This document shows, in pieces, positions 25,771 through 34,499 of a stretch of 38,328 nucleotides of DNA. Source of the DNA: Magnetococcales bacterium (GTDB taxonomy: Bacteria > Pseudomonadota > Magnetococcia > Magnetococcales > Magnetaquicoccaceae); the NCBI GenBank assembly GCA_015233035.1, contig JADFYM010000007.1, forward strand, positions 1-38,328, given 5' to 3'. The notes under the pieces are model-generated. The model did not search any database and had not been told where the DNA came from. It was given only the letters and a program-made list of their open reading frames with translations. The number at the start of each line of letters is the position of its first letter. Positions within the stretch are counted from its first letter, which is position 1. Position numbers and translations under genes: made by a program.

Positions 25771-26048
25771 GGCAGGGGTCCAGGGGGATTATCCCCCTGG
25801 TGGGGTCCAGGGGCAAAGCCCCTGGCGGGGCTCGGGGCAGAGCCCCGGCTCGGGACATCAAGGGGCTGTGGATCAAAAAATGACACAGTAGCAACACGTT
25901 GGTGGTTCAAACTCCAGGGTCTTGTTTTTCCGGGGCGAAGCACCCGGACCCCACCAGGGGCGTTGCCCCTGGACCCCACCGGGGGAGATAATCTCCCCCG
26001 GACCCCCATAAATAATAACAACTTTTCGCGATGTATATAACGGGATGG
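25771..26048 (-). repeat. Full-length class-1 repeat
   Basis: On the minus strand it begins CATCCCGTTATATACATCGC, continues with the AGATTATCT hairpin, CCAGGGGCAACGCCCCTGG and TGTTGCTACTGTG centre, and ends with CCAGGGGGATAATCCCCCTGG and CCCCTGCCAATAT, colinear with the copy at 3000. It fills the whole gap between two minus-strand genes and stops 1 bp short of the HD-GYP stop codon. Confidence 0.85.
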
Positions 26049-26049
26049 G

Positions 26050-27219
26050 TCAGGAAGGGGAACCCTGTCCCGTGGCAAACGGTTCGGCCTGCGCAGCCCG
26101 GTCCACATCCCGGTCGGCAAAACGGACCACAATGGCACGAAATGCCTCTTGCAAGGCCAAGAAGGCATCCAGAACATCCTGGTCAAAGTGCGATCCGCGC
26201 CCCGCAGCCAGGATCGACACCGCCTCTGCATGAGACAGACCCTCTTTGTACACACGACGATTGACCAGGGCATCATAGACATCCGCCACCGCCATCAGGC
26301 GGGCCGCAATCGGGATATCCTCGCCGCTTTTGCCCGTCGGGTAACCGGAACCGTCCCATTTTTCCTGATGGTAATAGGCGATTTCTTTGGCCAGGGCAAG
26401 GAAGGCGACCGGCATCCCGAGTTGCCGCTCGGCCTGTTCAATGGCATTGCGCCCCAACGTGGTATGGGTTTTCATAATCTCAAATTCCTCTGCCGTCAAC
26501 CGACTGGGTTTCAGGAGAATGCGATCAGGAATGCCGACCTTGCCAATATCGTGCAGCGGTGCCGATTTGAACAACAGGTCAATCGTCTGCGCAGACAAAA
26601 AATCAGCAAAACGGGGATGGGTTTTGAGATGTTCAGCCAGGGTCCGCACAAAATACTGGGTGCGGCGAATATGATTTCCGGTATCGGCATCCCGTGTCTC
26701 CGCCAGAGAGGCCAGGGCCAGGATGGTGACATCCTGGATCGCCGCCAATTCGCGGGTGCGCCGGGCCACTTCGGTTTCCAGGTAGGCATTCTGGTCCCGG
26801 AGAAAATCGGCGGCGGCCTTGTTTTCCAACTGGGTCTTGACCCGCGCCAGGACAATGGGCGGCGATATGGGTTTGGTAATATAATCCGCCGCCCCCATGG
26901 CCAAACCTTTTCTCTCGTCCTCTTCCGTACACATGGCCGTCAGAAAGATAACGGGAATGTCGCGCGTCAGCGGAGTGGCCTTGAGTGCCCGAATGACCTC
27001 ATAACCAGACAAACCCGGCATCATGATGTCGAGCAGGATCAGATCGGGAATATGACCACTTTGTGCCTGTTTCAGAGCCTTTTCACCGGTATTGGCCACC
27101 TTGACCCGATAAATATCTTTCAGAAGGGCCGCCATGAGTGACAGGTTGTCCGGGGTGTCGTCAACGACCAGAATTGTGGCACGTTCTGGAAAAAGGGGGC
27201 TGTTCGTATTCAATGCCAT
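26050..27219 (-). CDS. Response regulator with HD-GYP c-di-GMP phosphodiesterase domain
   Basis: About 389 residues: an N-terminal receiver (ATILVVDDTPDNLSLM, phosphoacceptor in LILLDIMMPGLSGYE, Lys in YITKPISPP), a coiled-coil link (RTRELAAIQDVTILALASLA) and an HD-GYP domain with HDIGKVGIPD, then YYHQEKWDGSGYPTG and DVYDALVNRRVY. Catalytic HD and GYP residues are all present, so it should linearise c-di-GMP when phosphorylated. Start choice is open: ATG at 27219 has AGAGGAG very close (1 nt), an ATG at 27231 lacks a ribosome site, and a TTG two codons later has better spacing. A candidate output for the hybrid kinase next door. Confidence 0.92.
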   Translation of the reverse strand: MALNTNSPLFPERATILVVDDTPDNLSLMAALLKDIYRVKVANTGEKALKQAQSGHIPDLILLDIMMPGLSGYEVIRALKATPLTRDIPVIFLTAMCTEEDERKGLAMGAADYITKPISPPIVLARVKTQLENKAAADFLRDQNAYLETEVARRTRELAAIQDVTILALASLAETRDADTGNHIRRTQYFVRTLAEHLKTHPRFADFLSAQTIDLLFKSAPLHDIGKVGIPDRILLKPSRLTAEEFEIMKTHTTLGRNAIEQAERQLGMPVAFLALAKEIAYYHQEKWDGSGYPTGKSGEDIPIAARLMAVADVYDALVNRRVYKEGLSHAEAVSILAAGRGSHFDQDVLDAFLALQEAFRAIVVRFADRDVDRAAQAEPFATGQGSPS

Positions 27220-27561
27220 GCTCCTCTTCATGGTGGCCGTCGCAACCGACGGCCACACCTCTGTCGGCCATCACCCGCAGTCGTACATACTGTAGCGCAG
27301 ACAATTTCCCGAACACAAGGTCGTTGTGCAACCTGCCACGACACGGACCCGATGACACACCACCTTGCGCTAACCTGTATGGAACAAAAGAAGATCGGAT
27401 CCCCAGATCACCAAACATACCGGAGAGATATGGGTCATCGCCCGGTTCCAGTTGATTTGCAATTTTCACCAAACAGGAACAGTTTAATCTTGCAACCAAT
27501 AACCAAAATGAGTTACCCTTGAGCCAGTGGCTGCAACTCGAACAGAACAAGGACAAACACG
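27220..27561. other. Divergent intergenic region
   Basis: No supported gene. It must hold promoters for the HD-GYP gene (minus) and the XRE/S24 gene (plus). GTTCC near 27445 and GGAAC near 27475 form a loose inverted pair about 25 bp apart; no clear operator can be defined. Confidence 0.4.
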
Positions 27562-28314
27562 ATGACGCCTGGTGAACACACCCATACAGATCAAGACAAG
27601 ATACCTCCCACAGACCAAGACAAGACGCCTCCTGGCAACCCCGTGCAGACAGAACCAAAAAAGACGCCACTCGGTGACCGCGTCCGTTTCGCGCGCAAAC
27701 AGGCTGGATTGACCCAAAAAGGGTTGGCAGACAAGGTCGGGATCAGTCAAACAGCCATCTATAAACTGGAACGTGGCGGATCCAAATCTTCCCGACGTAC
27801 TGTGGCCATTGCGCTGGAATGTGGTGTGGATCCCATCTGGTTGCATAACGGCAAGGGAGAAATGTTTGTCGTCGGCACGACCACAGAGACCACTGGGGAG
27901 AGCAAACCCTATCGGGCGCCCATTTTTGCACGCATTCCGCTCGTTTCCTGGGAGGCAGCCAGCCGGTTGTGCGCCGAATCGGCAACTGCGTTCCAACCCA
28001 AAGCGGTGGAGAGTTGGATCCCCGTTGCGCCCCGGTCCAGTGAGCAGACCTTCGCCCTGCGCGTCCCGGACGATTCCATGGAACCCGAATTTCGGGAAGG
28101 CGAGATCCTCATCGTCGACCCCTTGTTGCCGGGCAAACACAATCAATTTCTCATTGCCCGCATGAACGGAGACAGCGTGGCCACCTTCAAACAGTTGATT
28201 ATTGCTGGCAATCGGAGCTATCTTAAACCCCTGAATACCCGTTATCCCCTGATTGACATGACAACGCCCATCCAGGTGTGTGGCGTGGTGGTCGGCAAAT
28301 ACAAAGAATATTGA
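27562..28314 (+). CDS. XRE-family repressor with S24 (LexA/CI-like) peptidase domain
   Basis: 250 residues. A 36-residue polar N-terminal extension contains TDQDK-x-PP twice. The helix-turn-helix follows (RFARKQAGLTQKGLADKVG, ISQTAIYKLERG), then a C-terminal S24 domain with the catalytic Ser172 in DDSMEPEFREG and Lys210 in SVATFKQL. In LexA and CI the domain cleaves itself at an Ala-Gly bond; here the matching segment IPLVSWEAASRL has Ala-Ser, so self-cleavage may be lost or altered. Prophage genes are not visible, so it may be a stand-alone stress regulator. ATG at 27562 has AAGGA upstream. It is followed by the macrodomain gene 42 bp later, which it may control. Confidence 0.88.
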   Translation: MTPGEHTHTDQDKIPPTDQDKTPPGNPVQTEPKKTPLGDRVRFARKQAGLTQKGLADKVGISQTAIYKLERGGSKSSRRTVAIALECGVDPIWLHNGKGEMFVVGTTTETTGESKPYRAPIFARIPLVSWEAASRLCAESATAFQPKAVESWIPVAPRSSEQTFALRVPDDSMEPEFREGEILIVDPLLPGKHNQFLIARMNGDSVATFKQLIIAGNRSYLKPLNTRYPLIDMTTPIQVCGVVVGKYKEY

Positions 28315-28356
28315 CCCGCGCAGCGCAACATCGTTGACTCCGGAGGGGGAACCATC

Positions 28357-28878
28357 ATGAATAGCATCGAGACCACAACCGGTGACATCACCCGGATGGC
28401 GGTGGATGCCATCGTCAACGCGGCCAACGCCTCGCTCATGGGGGGCGGGGGGGTGGATGGTGCCATTCATCGGGCCGGGGGACCGGCTATCCTGGCGGCG
28501 TGCCAAGCCATTCGCCAAACCCTCTATCCCGACGGTCTGCCCAGCGGAGAAGCGGTGCTGACCACCGGCGGCAATCTGCCAGCCCGCTGGGTGATTCACA
28601 CGGCTGGCCCCGTCTACCACACCGATCCCGACCCGGAGGGTCATCTGGCCCAGTGCTACCGGCGTTGTCTGGAACTGGCCCACGCCCACGGGGTCAAACG
28701 GCTGGCCTTTCCTGGTATCAGCACCGGGGTATACGGTTTTCCCAAGGAGGCGGCGGCCCGCATTGCCATTGCGACCATCCGGGCGTTTTTCGCGCAGGCA
28801 CCCGAGGCGGACCTGAATGTGATACTGGTGGCCTTTTCCACCGCCGACGAGGCCATTCTGCAACAGTATTTGGCCTGA
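28357..28878 (+). CDS. Macrodomain protein, O-acetyl-ADP-ribose deacetylase type
   Basis: 173 residues, a stand-alone macrodomain like YmdB/MacroD. It has GDITRMAVDAIVNAANASL, GGGGVDGAIHRAGGP, GEAVLTTGGNLPARWVIHT and the ribose-binding loop FPGISTGVYGFP. The Asn-Ala-Ala-Asn and GGGGVDGAI motifs of active hydrolases are intact, so hydrolysis of O-acetyl-ADP-ribose or mono-ADP-ribosyl groups is expected. GGAGGGGG before the ATG at 28357 is a strong ribosome site. Shared strand and a 42-bp gap suggest an operon with the XRE/S24 regulator. Confidence 0.93.
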   Translation: MNSIETTTGDITRMAVDAIVNAANASLMGGGGVDGAIHRAGGPAILAACQAIRQTLYPDGLPSGEAVLTTGGNLPARWVIHTAGPVYHTDPDPEGHLAQCYRRCLELAHAHGVKRLAFPGISTGVYGFPKEAAARIAIATIRAFFAQAPEADLNVILVAFSTADEAILQQYLA

Positions 28879-28885
28879 AAATTGT

Positions 28886-29020
28886 TGGGGGCACATCGCA
28901 AAAAGTTATTATTCATGGGGGTCCGGGGGAGATTATCTCCCCCGGTGGGGTCCAGGGGCAACGCCCCTGGTGGGCTCCGGGGCAACGCCCCGGAAAAACA
29001 AGCCCCAGGAATCTGATACC
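28886..29020 (+). repeat. Class-1 repeat, left half of an interrupted copy
   Basis: Begins CACATCGCAAAAAGTTATTA and carries the AGATTATCT hairpin, CCAGGGGCAACGCCCCTGG and CCGGGGCAACGCCCCGG, then AAAAACAAGCCCC. The element resumes at 29356 after about 335 bp of unrelated sequence. Starts 7 bp after the macrodomain stop. Confidence 0.8.
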
Positions 29021-29355
29021 ACATTGCCATCAGATGGGTAACAGCGTTGGCGAGAATCCCAGGGCAATCGCATTGGGATTTTTTTGACGCTTGATCCTGG
29101 GATCGCGGGCGTCTCGCCCGCCTTTCTTGCCTGTAACAGCGCGAATCCGCAATCCTATTGCGAGCGAGATGCCCGCAGCCCCAGGGAAAATCCCAGTCCT
29201 GCTGGCTCAAAGTTGCCATACGATGGCCCTGCGGGAATCCAGCCAGCCCTTCGCGACTCCTGGCTTCCCGCTTGCGCGGGCATGACGATGACGGTCATCT
29301 GTGGCCGTGCGTGTCACCTTGTTTCCAGTTCGATTGCACTTTGGTATTAGCCTAT
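29021..29355. repeat. Foreign block interrupting a class-1 repeat
   Basis: About 335 bp without a supported gene. It includes a hairpin CGCGGGCGTCTCGCCCGC, a partner CGAGATGCCCGC, and a degraded class-3 piece (GCGGGAATCCAG, then TTCCCGCTTGCGCGGGCATG). TTGCCATNNGATGG occurs twice in direct orientation, near 29022 and 29213. It looks like one or two smaller repeats inserted into the middle of the class-1 element. Confidence 0.6.
29055..29085 (+). terminator. Terminator-like hairpin
   Basis: AATCCCA (29055-29061) pairs with TGGGATT (29074-29080), followed by TTTTT. The stem is only moderately GC-rich. It lies downstream of the macrodomain gene on the plus strand. Confidence 0.45.
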
Positions 29356-29490
29356 AACATATTGCTACTGTGTTATTTTTTTGATTCACGGCCTTTTGGT
29401 GCCCCTGGCGGGGCTCCGCCCCGAGCCCCGCCAGGGGCTTTGCCCCTGGACCCCACCAGGGGGATAATCCCCCTGGACCCCTGCCAGTTG
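29356..29490 (+). repeat. Class-1 repeat, right half of the interrupted copy
   Basis: Resumes with TATTGCTACTGTGTTATTTT, matching the centre of the other copies, then GGCGGGGCTCCGCCCCGAGC, CCAGGGGCTTTGCCCCTGG and CCAGGGGGATAATCCCCCTGG. It ends about 10 bp before the diguanylate cyclase stop codon. Confidence 0.8.
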
Positions 29491-29500
29491 TGTCATGGCA

Positions 29501-31393
29501 TCAACCAGGCCCCTGGTCCGCCTGCACCACGAACCATTCAACCCGGTTGCGCCCCGATTTTTTGGCGACATACAATGCCTGATCGGCCCGCCCCAGAAAG
29601 GTGTCGAACGAGACAATCTGCTCACTGCGCATCTCGGCCACACCAACACTGACCGTTATTTTGAGCGGCTGATCCTGATCCTGCAATGGAATGGCACAAG
29701 CCTCCACCCGCATCCGCAGCTTTTCGGCAATTTGCCCCGCCTCGTTCAACTCGGTTTCCGGCAACAGGACTATAAACTCCTCCCCCCCAAACCGGGCCGC
29801 CAGATCCGTCTTGCGAATGGCCGAGACAATCGTGGAGGCCAAGTGTTTCAGGCAAATATCCCCGTTGATATGGCCATAGGTATCATTGACCGCTTTGAAA
29901 TGGTCAATGTCCAGAATCAGCAACGAAAGAACCCCCCGATGCCGCCGTTGCCGATCCAACTCCAGACGATAGCGTTCCAGAAACTGGTTGCGGTTGGCCA
30001 TGCCCGTCAAATTGTCAAACAGGGCCATGGACTCCATCCTCTTGCGGGCCTCGGTCAACTCGGTGACATCCACATTGACCCCCCGATAACCCGCATACAC
30101 CCCGTGCCCGTCAAAAACCGGCTTGCCGTTCATGGCCACCCAGATCGGTTCCCCTTGCCGGTTGCACCACCGGGCCAACAAATCCCGAAACGGTTGCCGG
30201 GCCGCCACCGCCCGTTGCCAGATATCCAGGCGGGACTCCTCCCCCGCCCCGGTCTCTTCCTCCTGAAAAAACAGGGCCACAAACGGGGTACCCAGCAGCA
30301 TGTCTGCGGTATGACCGGTGACACTCTCCGCCCCCTGCACAAAGAGAAAACACCCCGCGGCATCCGTCTCCCAGACAAAGGTCGGCGAGTGGCTGATCGC
30401 CTCGTTCATGCGGTCATTGGCACGTTGCGCCTCCCCCTGCGCCTTCTTGAGGAGCGTCACATCGGTATAGGTGATGACAAACCCACGGATATCGTCGTCC
30501 GCCAGCGGACAGCCCTGAATCTGCAAGACATCTCCAGTGCGCATGGTCCGCTCAAAATGGCTGGGAGCCGCACTGCGCACGACCGCCAGCCGCTGCCGAA
30601 CCAGTCGTTCCGGGTCTCCCGGACCATACTCGCCCCGCAGGGCACTGTGCCGGGCCAGATCTTCAAAGGGAAGCCCCGGATGGACAAAACCATCCGGCAG
30701 GCGCAACAGGCGATTGAACGCAGGATTGGCAACCACCAGGTTGAGATCTCCACCAAAAACGCAGACACCCTGGGGCAGACTGTCGAGAACGGCTTGCAAA
30801 TAAACGGCATTGCGTCGGGCTTCCTCCTGGGCCGCCTTCAGATCGGTGATATCCATGGCCGCCGCCAGGAAACCGACCACCACACCATCGGCATCCTTCA
30901 AGGGGGTAATGGAAAGGCTCGCGGGAAATTGGGTGCCATCCCGACGCACAAAGATCCACTCTTCCGGCGCGGAAAAATTTTGTTTGACATAGTGGCGAAA
31001 GAGAACCAGTCCAGGAACCCGATGGATAAAATCCACCCCTGCCTTGCGACTGCGTTCGATCAGGTCCGCCACCGGAAAAAAATCACTCAGCGTACACCGA
31101 TCCTTCACCTGCTCCTCGGTATAACCGAGCAGGGCCGTTGCCCCCTGGTTGAACAGTTGCACCGTCCCCTCCAGGTCGGTGGCGATGATGGCCATCTTGG
31201 AGGCCGCCTCCAACACCGCCTGCCGCTGGGCATTGGCCAGGCGAAAGCGCAACTGGGCCGCTTCGGTCTGTTCAAACTGTTTGACCACCAGTTGGGCGGT
31301 CAACTCCGAGGCTTGGCGGGCCACGCGAATCTCTTCGCGCAACACACGATTTTCGGCGGCCAGGGCCGCCAGTTTTTCTGCCTTGTTAGCCAT
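29501..31393 (-). CDS. Multi-PAS diguanylate cyclase (GGDEF)
   Basis: About 630 cytoplasmic residues with no membrane helix. An N-terminal coiled coil (AEKLAALAAENRVLREEI) is followed by three PAS-type domains (about 60-190 ending AAMDITDLK, 195-320 ending YTDVTLLKKAQ, 330-440 ending NVDVTELTEARKR) and a GGDEF domain with DNLTGMANRNQF, DIDHFKAVNDTYGH and the active loop GGEEF (536-540). RKTD sits a few residues ahead, fitting the RxxD product-inhibition site, so an active, feedback-controlled c-di-GMP synthase is expected. The start at 31393 overlaps the end of the hydrogenase maturation protease gene by 8 bp; the frame is open to 31483 but only as a shadow. Soluble PAS sensing next to hydrogenase genes suggests a redox or gas cue (inference). 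Confidence 0.92.
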   Translation of the reverse strand: MANKAEKLAALAAENRVLREEIRVARQASELTAQLVVKQFEQTEAAQLRFRLANAQRQAVLEAASKMAIIATDLEGTVQLFNQGATALLGYTEEQVKDRCTLSDFFPVADLIERSRKAGVDFIHRVPGLVLFRHYVKQNFSAPEEWIFVRRDGTQFPASLSITPLKDADGVVVGFLAAAMDITDLKAAQEEARRNAVYLQAVLDSLPQGVCVFGGDLNLVVANPAFNRLLRLPDGFVHPGLPFEDLARHSALRGEYGPGDPERLVRQRLAVVRSAAPSHFERTMRTGDVLQIQGCPLADDDIRGFVITYTDVTLLKKAQGEAQRANDRMNEAISHSPTFVWETDAAGCFLFVQGAESVTGHTADMLLGTPFVALFFQEEETGAGEESRLDIWQRAVAARQPFRDLLARWCNRQGEPIWVAMNGKPVFDGHGVYAGYRGVNVDVTELTEARKRMESMALFDNLTGMANRNQFLERYRLELDRQRRHRGVLSLLILDIDHFKAVNDTYGHINGDICLKHLASTIVSAIRKTDLAARFGGEEFIVLLPETELNEAGQIAEKLRMRVEACAIPLQDQDQPLKITVSVGVAEMRSEQIVSFDTFLGRADQALYVAKKSGRNRVEWFVVQADQGPG

Positions 31394-31829
31394 TTTCCGG
31401 GCACTCCGCGAACGCCAGACAGATTCGGGCAATCTCTTCGATGACGCCGGGTGGTGCCCCGGCAGTGGTTCCCACCACGACAATGTCTGGCAACGGACCG
31501 TCGTTCACCCTGGGCAGCCATTGCAGCAGATAGGGCAGACCGGCAGCATGGTCGTACAGATCATCACTCAAACAGGCCACCTGCGCCCCCGACAGTTGGG
31601 CAATCTCCCCATCCGGGGCCATACCCGACAAGGTATCCACCACCACCACCCGTTCGGGCCCTTCAAAAAACGCCAACAGGTTCAAGCCACCCAAACCGCC
31701 ATCCACCACCTCGGTCGCGGCTGGCCATGGCAGGCGGAGCAGCTGATCATACACCCGAGGGCCAATGTCATCCTCCTGGGTAAAATAGCGGTTGCCGATA
31801 CAAAGGATGCGCAGGCGTACTCCCGTCAT
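31386..31829 (-). CDS. [NiFe]-hydrogenase maturation protease
   Basis: 147 residues, HyaD/HupD-like endopeptidase that trims the C-terminus of the large subunit after nickel insertion. Family motifs: LCIGNRYFTQEDDIGPRVYD (GN and acidic nickel-ligand region), VVDGGLGGLNLL, VVVVDTLSG and a His in SDDLYDHAAGLP where the third ligand is expected. The start at 31829 is chosen because the conserved fold begins there, with AAGG upstream; the longer open frame to 31934 reads through a class-1 repeat fragment and is not believed. It follows hupL on the strand and overlaps the diguanylate cyclase by 8 bp. Confidence 0.88.
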   Translation of the reverse strand: MTGVRLRILCIGNRYFTQEDDIGPRVYDQLLRLPWPAATEVVDGGLGGLNLLAFFEGPERVVVVDTLSGMAPDGEIAQLSGAQVACLSDDLYDHAAGLPYLLQWLPRVNDGPLPDIVVVGTTAGAPPGVIEEIARICLAFAECPENG

Positions 31830-31849
31830 CCGGCCTTGATCATCGTGGT

Positions 31850-31918
31850 ACCCACCAGGGGCTTTGCCCCTGGACCCCACCGGGGGGGATAATCCCCCCC
31901 GGTCCCCCTTGAAATGAT
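31850..31918 (-). repeat. Short class-1 repeat fragment between hupL and its protease gene
   Basis: CCACCAGGGGCTTTGCCCC and a G/C block around GATAATCC, like the fragment after kdpC. It sits inside the presumed hup transcript and could affect expression of the protease and cyclase genes. Confidence 0.7.
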
Positions 31919-31942
31919 TATGATCAAGCCCCATGATGCGCC

Positions 31943-33502
31943 CTAGCGCAATCGTGCACGGCTCACCGTCCGACCGCGATGGACGGTATGCACCGTGCAG
32001 ACCAGGCAGGGATCAAACGAACGCACGACATGACCCGCCGCAATGGGATGGGCCAAATCCTCCACCGGCACCCCGATCAAGGCCTCTTCCCAGGGTCCGC
32101 GTTGGCCGACCCCATCCCGTGGCGAACCGTTCCAGGCGGTGGGTGTAATAATCTGGTAGCGATCGATGACCCCATTCTTGATCCGCACCCAATGGCCCAA
32201 CGCCCCCCGCGCCGCCTGGATCAAGCCAAACCCCTTGCCGGTGCCAATCGGCTCCGGTTGTTGATAAACGGACCCGTTCGGATGATTTTCCAGTTCCTGC
32301 AACCACAGATCCATGACCGGGATCAGGGTGGCCGGACGTACCAGACGGGCCAATTGGCGGACCAAAGCCGAAGTTCCCGCGCCGTCGACCAGCGCGCGGA
32401 ACAGGGGCGATCCGCCGATCACCGCCTCGGCCAGCGGACCGGTCTCGGGAGCCGCATCCCGGTAACGCGGAGCCTTGGCCCAGGAATATTTTGTCCCGAA
32501 GCCCTCTCCCTCGGGCGGTTGGGGTCGGGTCAGGCCTTTGAACGGGTGCAGACCACCCTCATAGTCTTCATACCAGGAGGAGGCCACCTGTTCGGCCACA
32601 TATTCCTGGGTAAAGGGTTCCAGGCACCCCTTGTCATAAAAACCCGCCGCGACCCATTGCTCGGCATCCCCACCCGCCCGCACCACCGTGCGTCTGGGCA
32701 GAGGGAGGGAACCATAGGAGAGAAAGGCTCCATGCGCCCCCCCGATGCGATCCAGGCCCAGATCGTGGGCAATGTGCAGGAACCAACCCAGGTCACTCTC
32801 CCGATGCGCCGGGGCGGCCGCGCGCCACACGGCCAGATCCTCCAGAGTGGCCACCTCGGCCCACCGTTCCAGAGAACAGCCCAGAATGCGGTGTTCATAC
32901 CATTTTCTGAAACCGTTCAGAATGACGCGGCATTGGCGCACATCCGCCGGCCGGGGCATCAAGACCACACCGCCGGGGACCATGAACGAGGAATGGGGCC
33001 ATTGGCCACCCAGAATGGCCACCATCTCCAGAATTTTTTTGGTCTCACGCACCACTTCAAGGAGACTTTCGCCCCGGAAGGGGGCAAACCGTTTGACCGC
33101 CTCCTCATACCAGGGCCGCCCCTGGTAGGTGGCGTGGGCAAAATCGACCGTATACATGAGCAAAGACTGGCGCATATCGCTTTGCAGATGTTCGGCCATC
33201 AGGGCCACATTGCGCACACGCAAGGCATTGTCCGGGGGAGAAACACGAACAATCTCCTCCAGAGCCATGGCCGCTGCCAGCAGATGGGTCGTGCTGCAAA
33301 TACCGCAGATGCGCGGGGTGATGACCAGACTGTCCATGGCGTTCCGCCCCACCAGGAGGGTTTCAAACCCCCGGAACAGGGTGCCGGAACTCCAGGCATC
33401 CACCACGACACCATCCGCCACCTCGAGGCGAATCTCCAAATCCCCTTCCACACGATTCAGGGGCAAATGACAGATTGTTCGAGTACTTTGCTTGCTTTCC
33501 AT
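31943..33502 (-). CDS. hupL: [NiFe]-hydrogenase large subunit, group-2-like
   Basis: 519 residues carrying the NiFe(CN)2CO site. The N-terminal ligand motif is RICGICSTTH (Cys66, Cys69), preceded by NRVEGDLEIRLEV and FRGFETLL; the C-terminal one is DPCLVCTVH (Cys499, Cys502, His505) followed by 14 residues, the tail removed by the maturation protease. Sequence style (RVEGDLEIR, TLFRGFE, DPCLVCTVH) recalls cyanobacterial-type uptake hydrogenases of group 2. Start at 33502 lies 52 bp after hupS. No Hyp maturation genes and no cytochrome b subunit are in the window. Confidence 0.92.
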   Translation of the reverse strand: MESKQSTRTICHLPLNRVEGDLEIRLEVADGVVVDAWSSGTLFRGFETLLVGRNAMDSLVITPRICGICSTTHLLAAAMALEEIVRVSPPDNALRVRNVALMAEHLQSDMRQSLLMYTVDFAHATYQGRPWYEEAVKRFAPFRGESLLEVVRETKKILEMVAILGGQWPHSSFMVPGGVVLMPRPADVRQCRVILNGFRKWYEHRILGCSLERWAEVATLEDLAVWRAAAPAHRESDLGWFLHIAHDLGLDRIGGAHGAFLSYGSLPLPRRTVVRAGGDAEQWVAAGFYDKGCLEPFTQEYVAEQVASSWYEDYEGGLHPFKGLTRPQPPEGEGFGTKYSWAKAPRYRDAAPETGPLAEAVIGGSPLFRALVDGAGTSALVRQLARLVRPATLIPVMDLWLQELENHPNGSVYQQPEPIGTGKGFGLIQAARGALGHWVRIKNGVIDRYQIITPTAWNGSPRDGVGQRGPWEEALIGVPVEDLAHPIAAGHVVRSFDPCLVCTVHTVHRGRTVSRARLR

Positions 33503-33554
33503 GACAATCCACTGTGTTGCAGAAAGAGCGTGATCGGAAACGCCAAGGGTTTGC

Positions 33555-34499
33555 TCAAATATCGGTGCGGCGATTTTTCAGTCGTTCCGGGGCAGCGGCC
33601 GCTGCCATGCCTTTGTAGGCCATATAGTGGGCACGACTGACGCCATCGGGCAGGGCGATGGGAATCCCTTCAATGTTGCGGGTCTGAAAAAAAGGATACG
33701 GTTGCGGAAAATCGGGCGATGTACAACCAAAACAGGGGACACCGGCTCGGGTTTTGGAGGAGCGTCGATTCCACAGAGAACGATTGCAGGGGCCATGCGT
33801 CAGGGGACCATGACAGCCCAGGTGAAAAAAGAGACACCCCCGCTCGGCAAAGGAAGACTCCTCCACCCGGTATTCATGATAATCGTTGCGGGTACATCCC
33901 TGGTGGACCATCACCCCATACCAATCCAGGGGACGGTTGAATTCATCAAAGCGGGGGGTACTGCCCGAGGCAACGGCCATCAGGGTATCTTTCAGGACAA
34001 TGGGATGGCAGGGACAGCCGGGCAGATTGATGACCGGCAGACCGGCCCGGGCAGTGAAGCTGGCATCCAGCAGTCCGCCGGAGTGCTTGTGGTGAAACTG
34101 CATCCCGACGGATTCGATGATACCGTCCGCACCAAAACCGCCAAAACTGGCGCAGGTACCCAAGGCGATCACATACCGGGCCTGCGCCGCCAAACGGGCC
34201 GTCAGTTCCTTTCTGGGTTGTCCTTGCACGAGATCAAACCGTCCGGTTCCCTCCGGGCCAGTGATGATGGATCCCTCCACCACCAAAATATCCAAGACTT
34301 GCTGGTCCAGAAAAATATTCTGGAGGATCTGCTCATGGGCAACATGGGAGAGGTTGGACAAAGAGGGATGCCACAGCAAGTCAATGCCGAGCACCTCAAA
34401 CAATGTGATGAAATCCGGGGACTCGGCATTCAGAAAAGAGACGGTATCTCCGCCACATCCGCCGCTCTGCATCCAGTACAGCGACAGCCCTTCGGCCAT
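33555..34499 (-). CDS. hupS: [NiFe]-hydrogenase small subunit, no Tat signal
   Basis: 314 residues with cysteines for three FeS clusters: SGGCGGDT near the N-terminus, ALGTCASFGG, LPGCPCHP, HQGCTRND, HLGCHGPLTHGPCN and GVPCFGCTSPDFP. There is no twin-arginine signal peptide before the first cluster motif, so the enzyme should stay in the cytoplasm, as in group 2 uptake or sensory hydrogenases. ATG at 34499 has a G-rich ribosome site (AGGGGGGGAAC); the frame is open to 34670 but the added part has no family match. Forms a run hupS-hupL-protease-cyclase, divergent from the cytochrome fusion gene. Confidence 0.92.
   Translation of the reverse strand: MAEGLSLYWMQSGGCGGDTVSFLNAESPDFITLFEVLGIDLLWHPSLSNLSHVAHEQILQNIFLDQQVLDILVVEGSIITGPEGTGRFDLVQGQPRKELTARLAAQARYVIALGTCASFGGFGADGIIESVGMQFHHKHSGGLLDASFTARAGLPVINLPGCPCHPIVLKDTLMAVASGSTPRFDEFNRPLDWYGVMVHQGCTRNDYHEYRVEESSFAERGCLFFHLGCHGPLTHGPCNRSLWNRRSSKTRAGVPCFGCTSPDFPQPYPFFQTRNIEGIPIALPDGVSRAHYMAYKGMAAAAAPERLKNRRTDI

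Noticed and set aside
29495-33640. Long plus-strand ORFs opposite the diguanylate cyclase and hydrogenase genes
   Set aside because: Antisense shadows with no motifs; the minus-strand products have complete family signatures.
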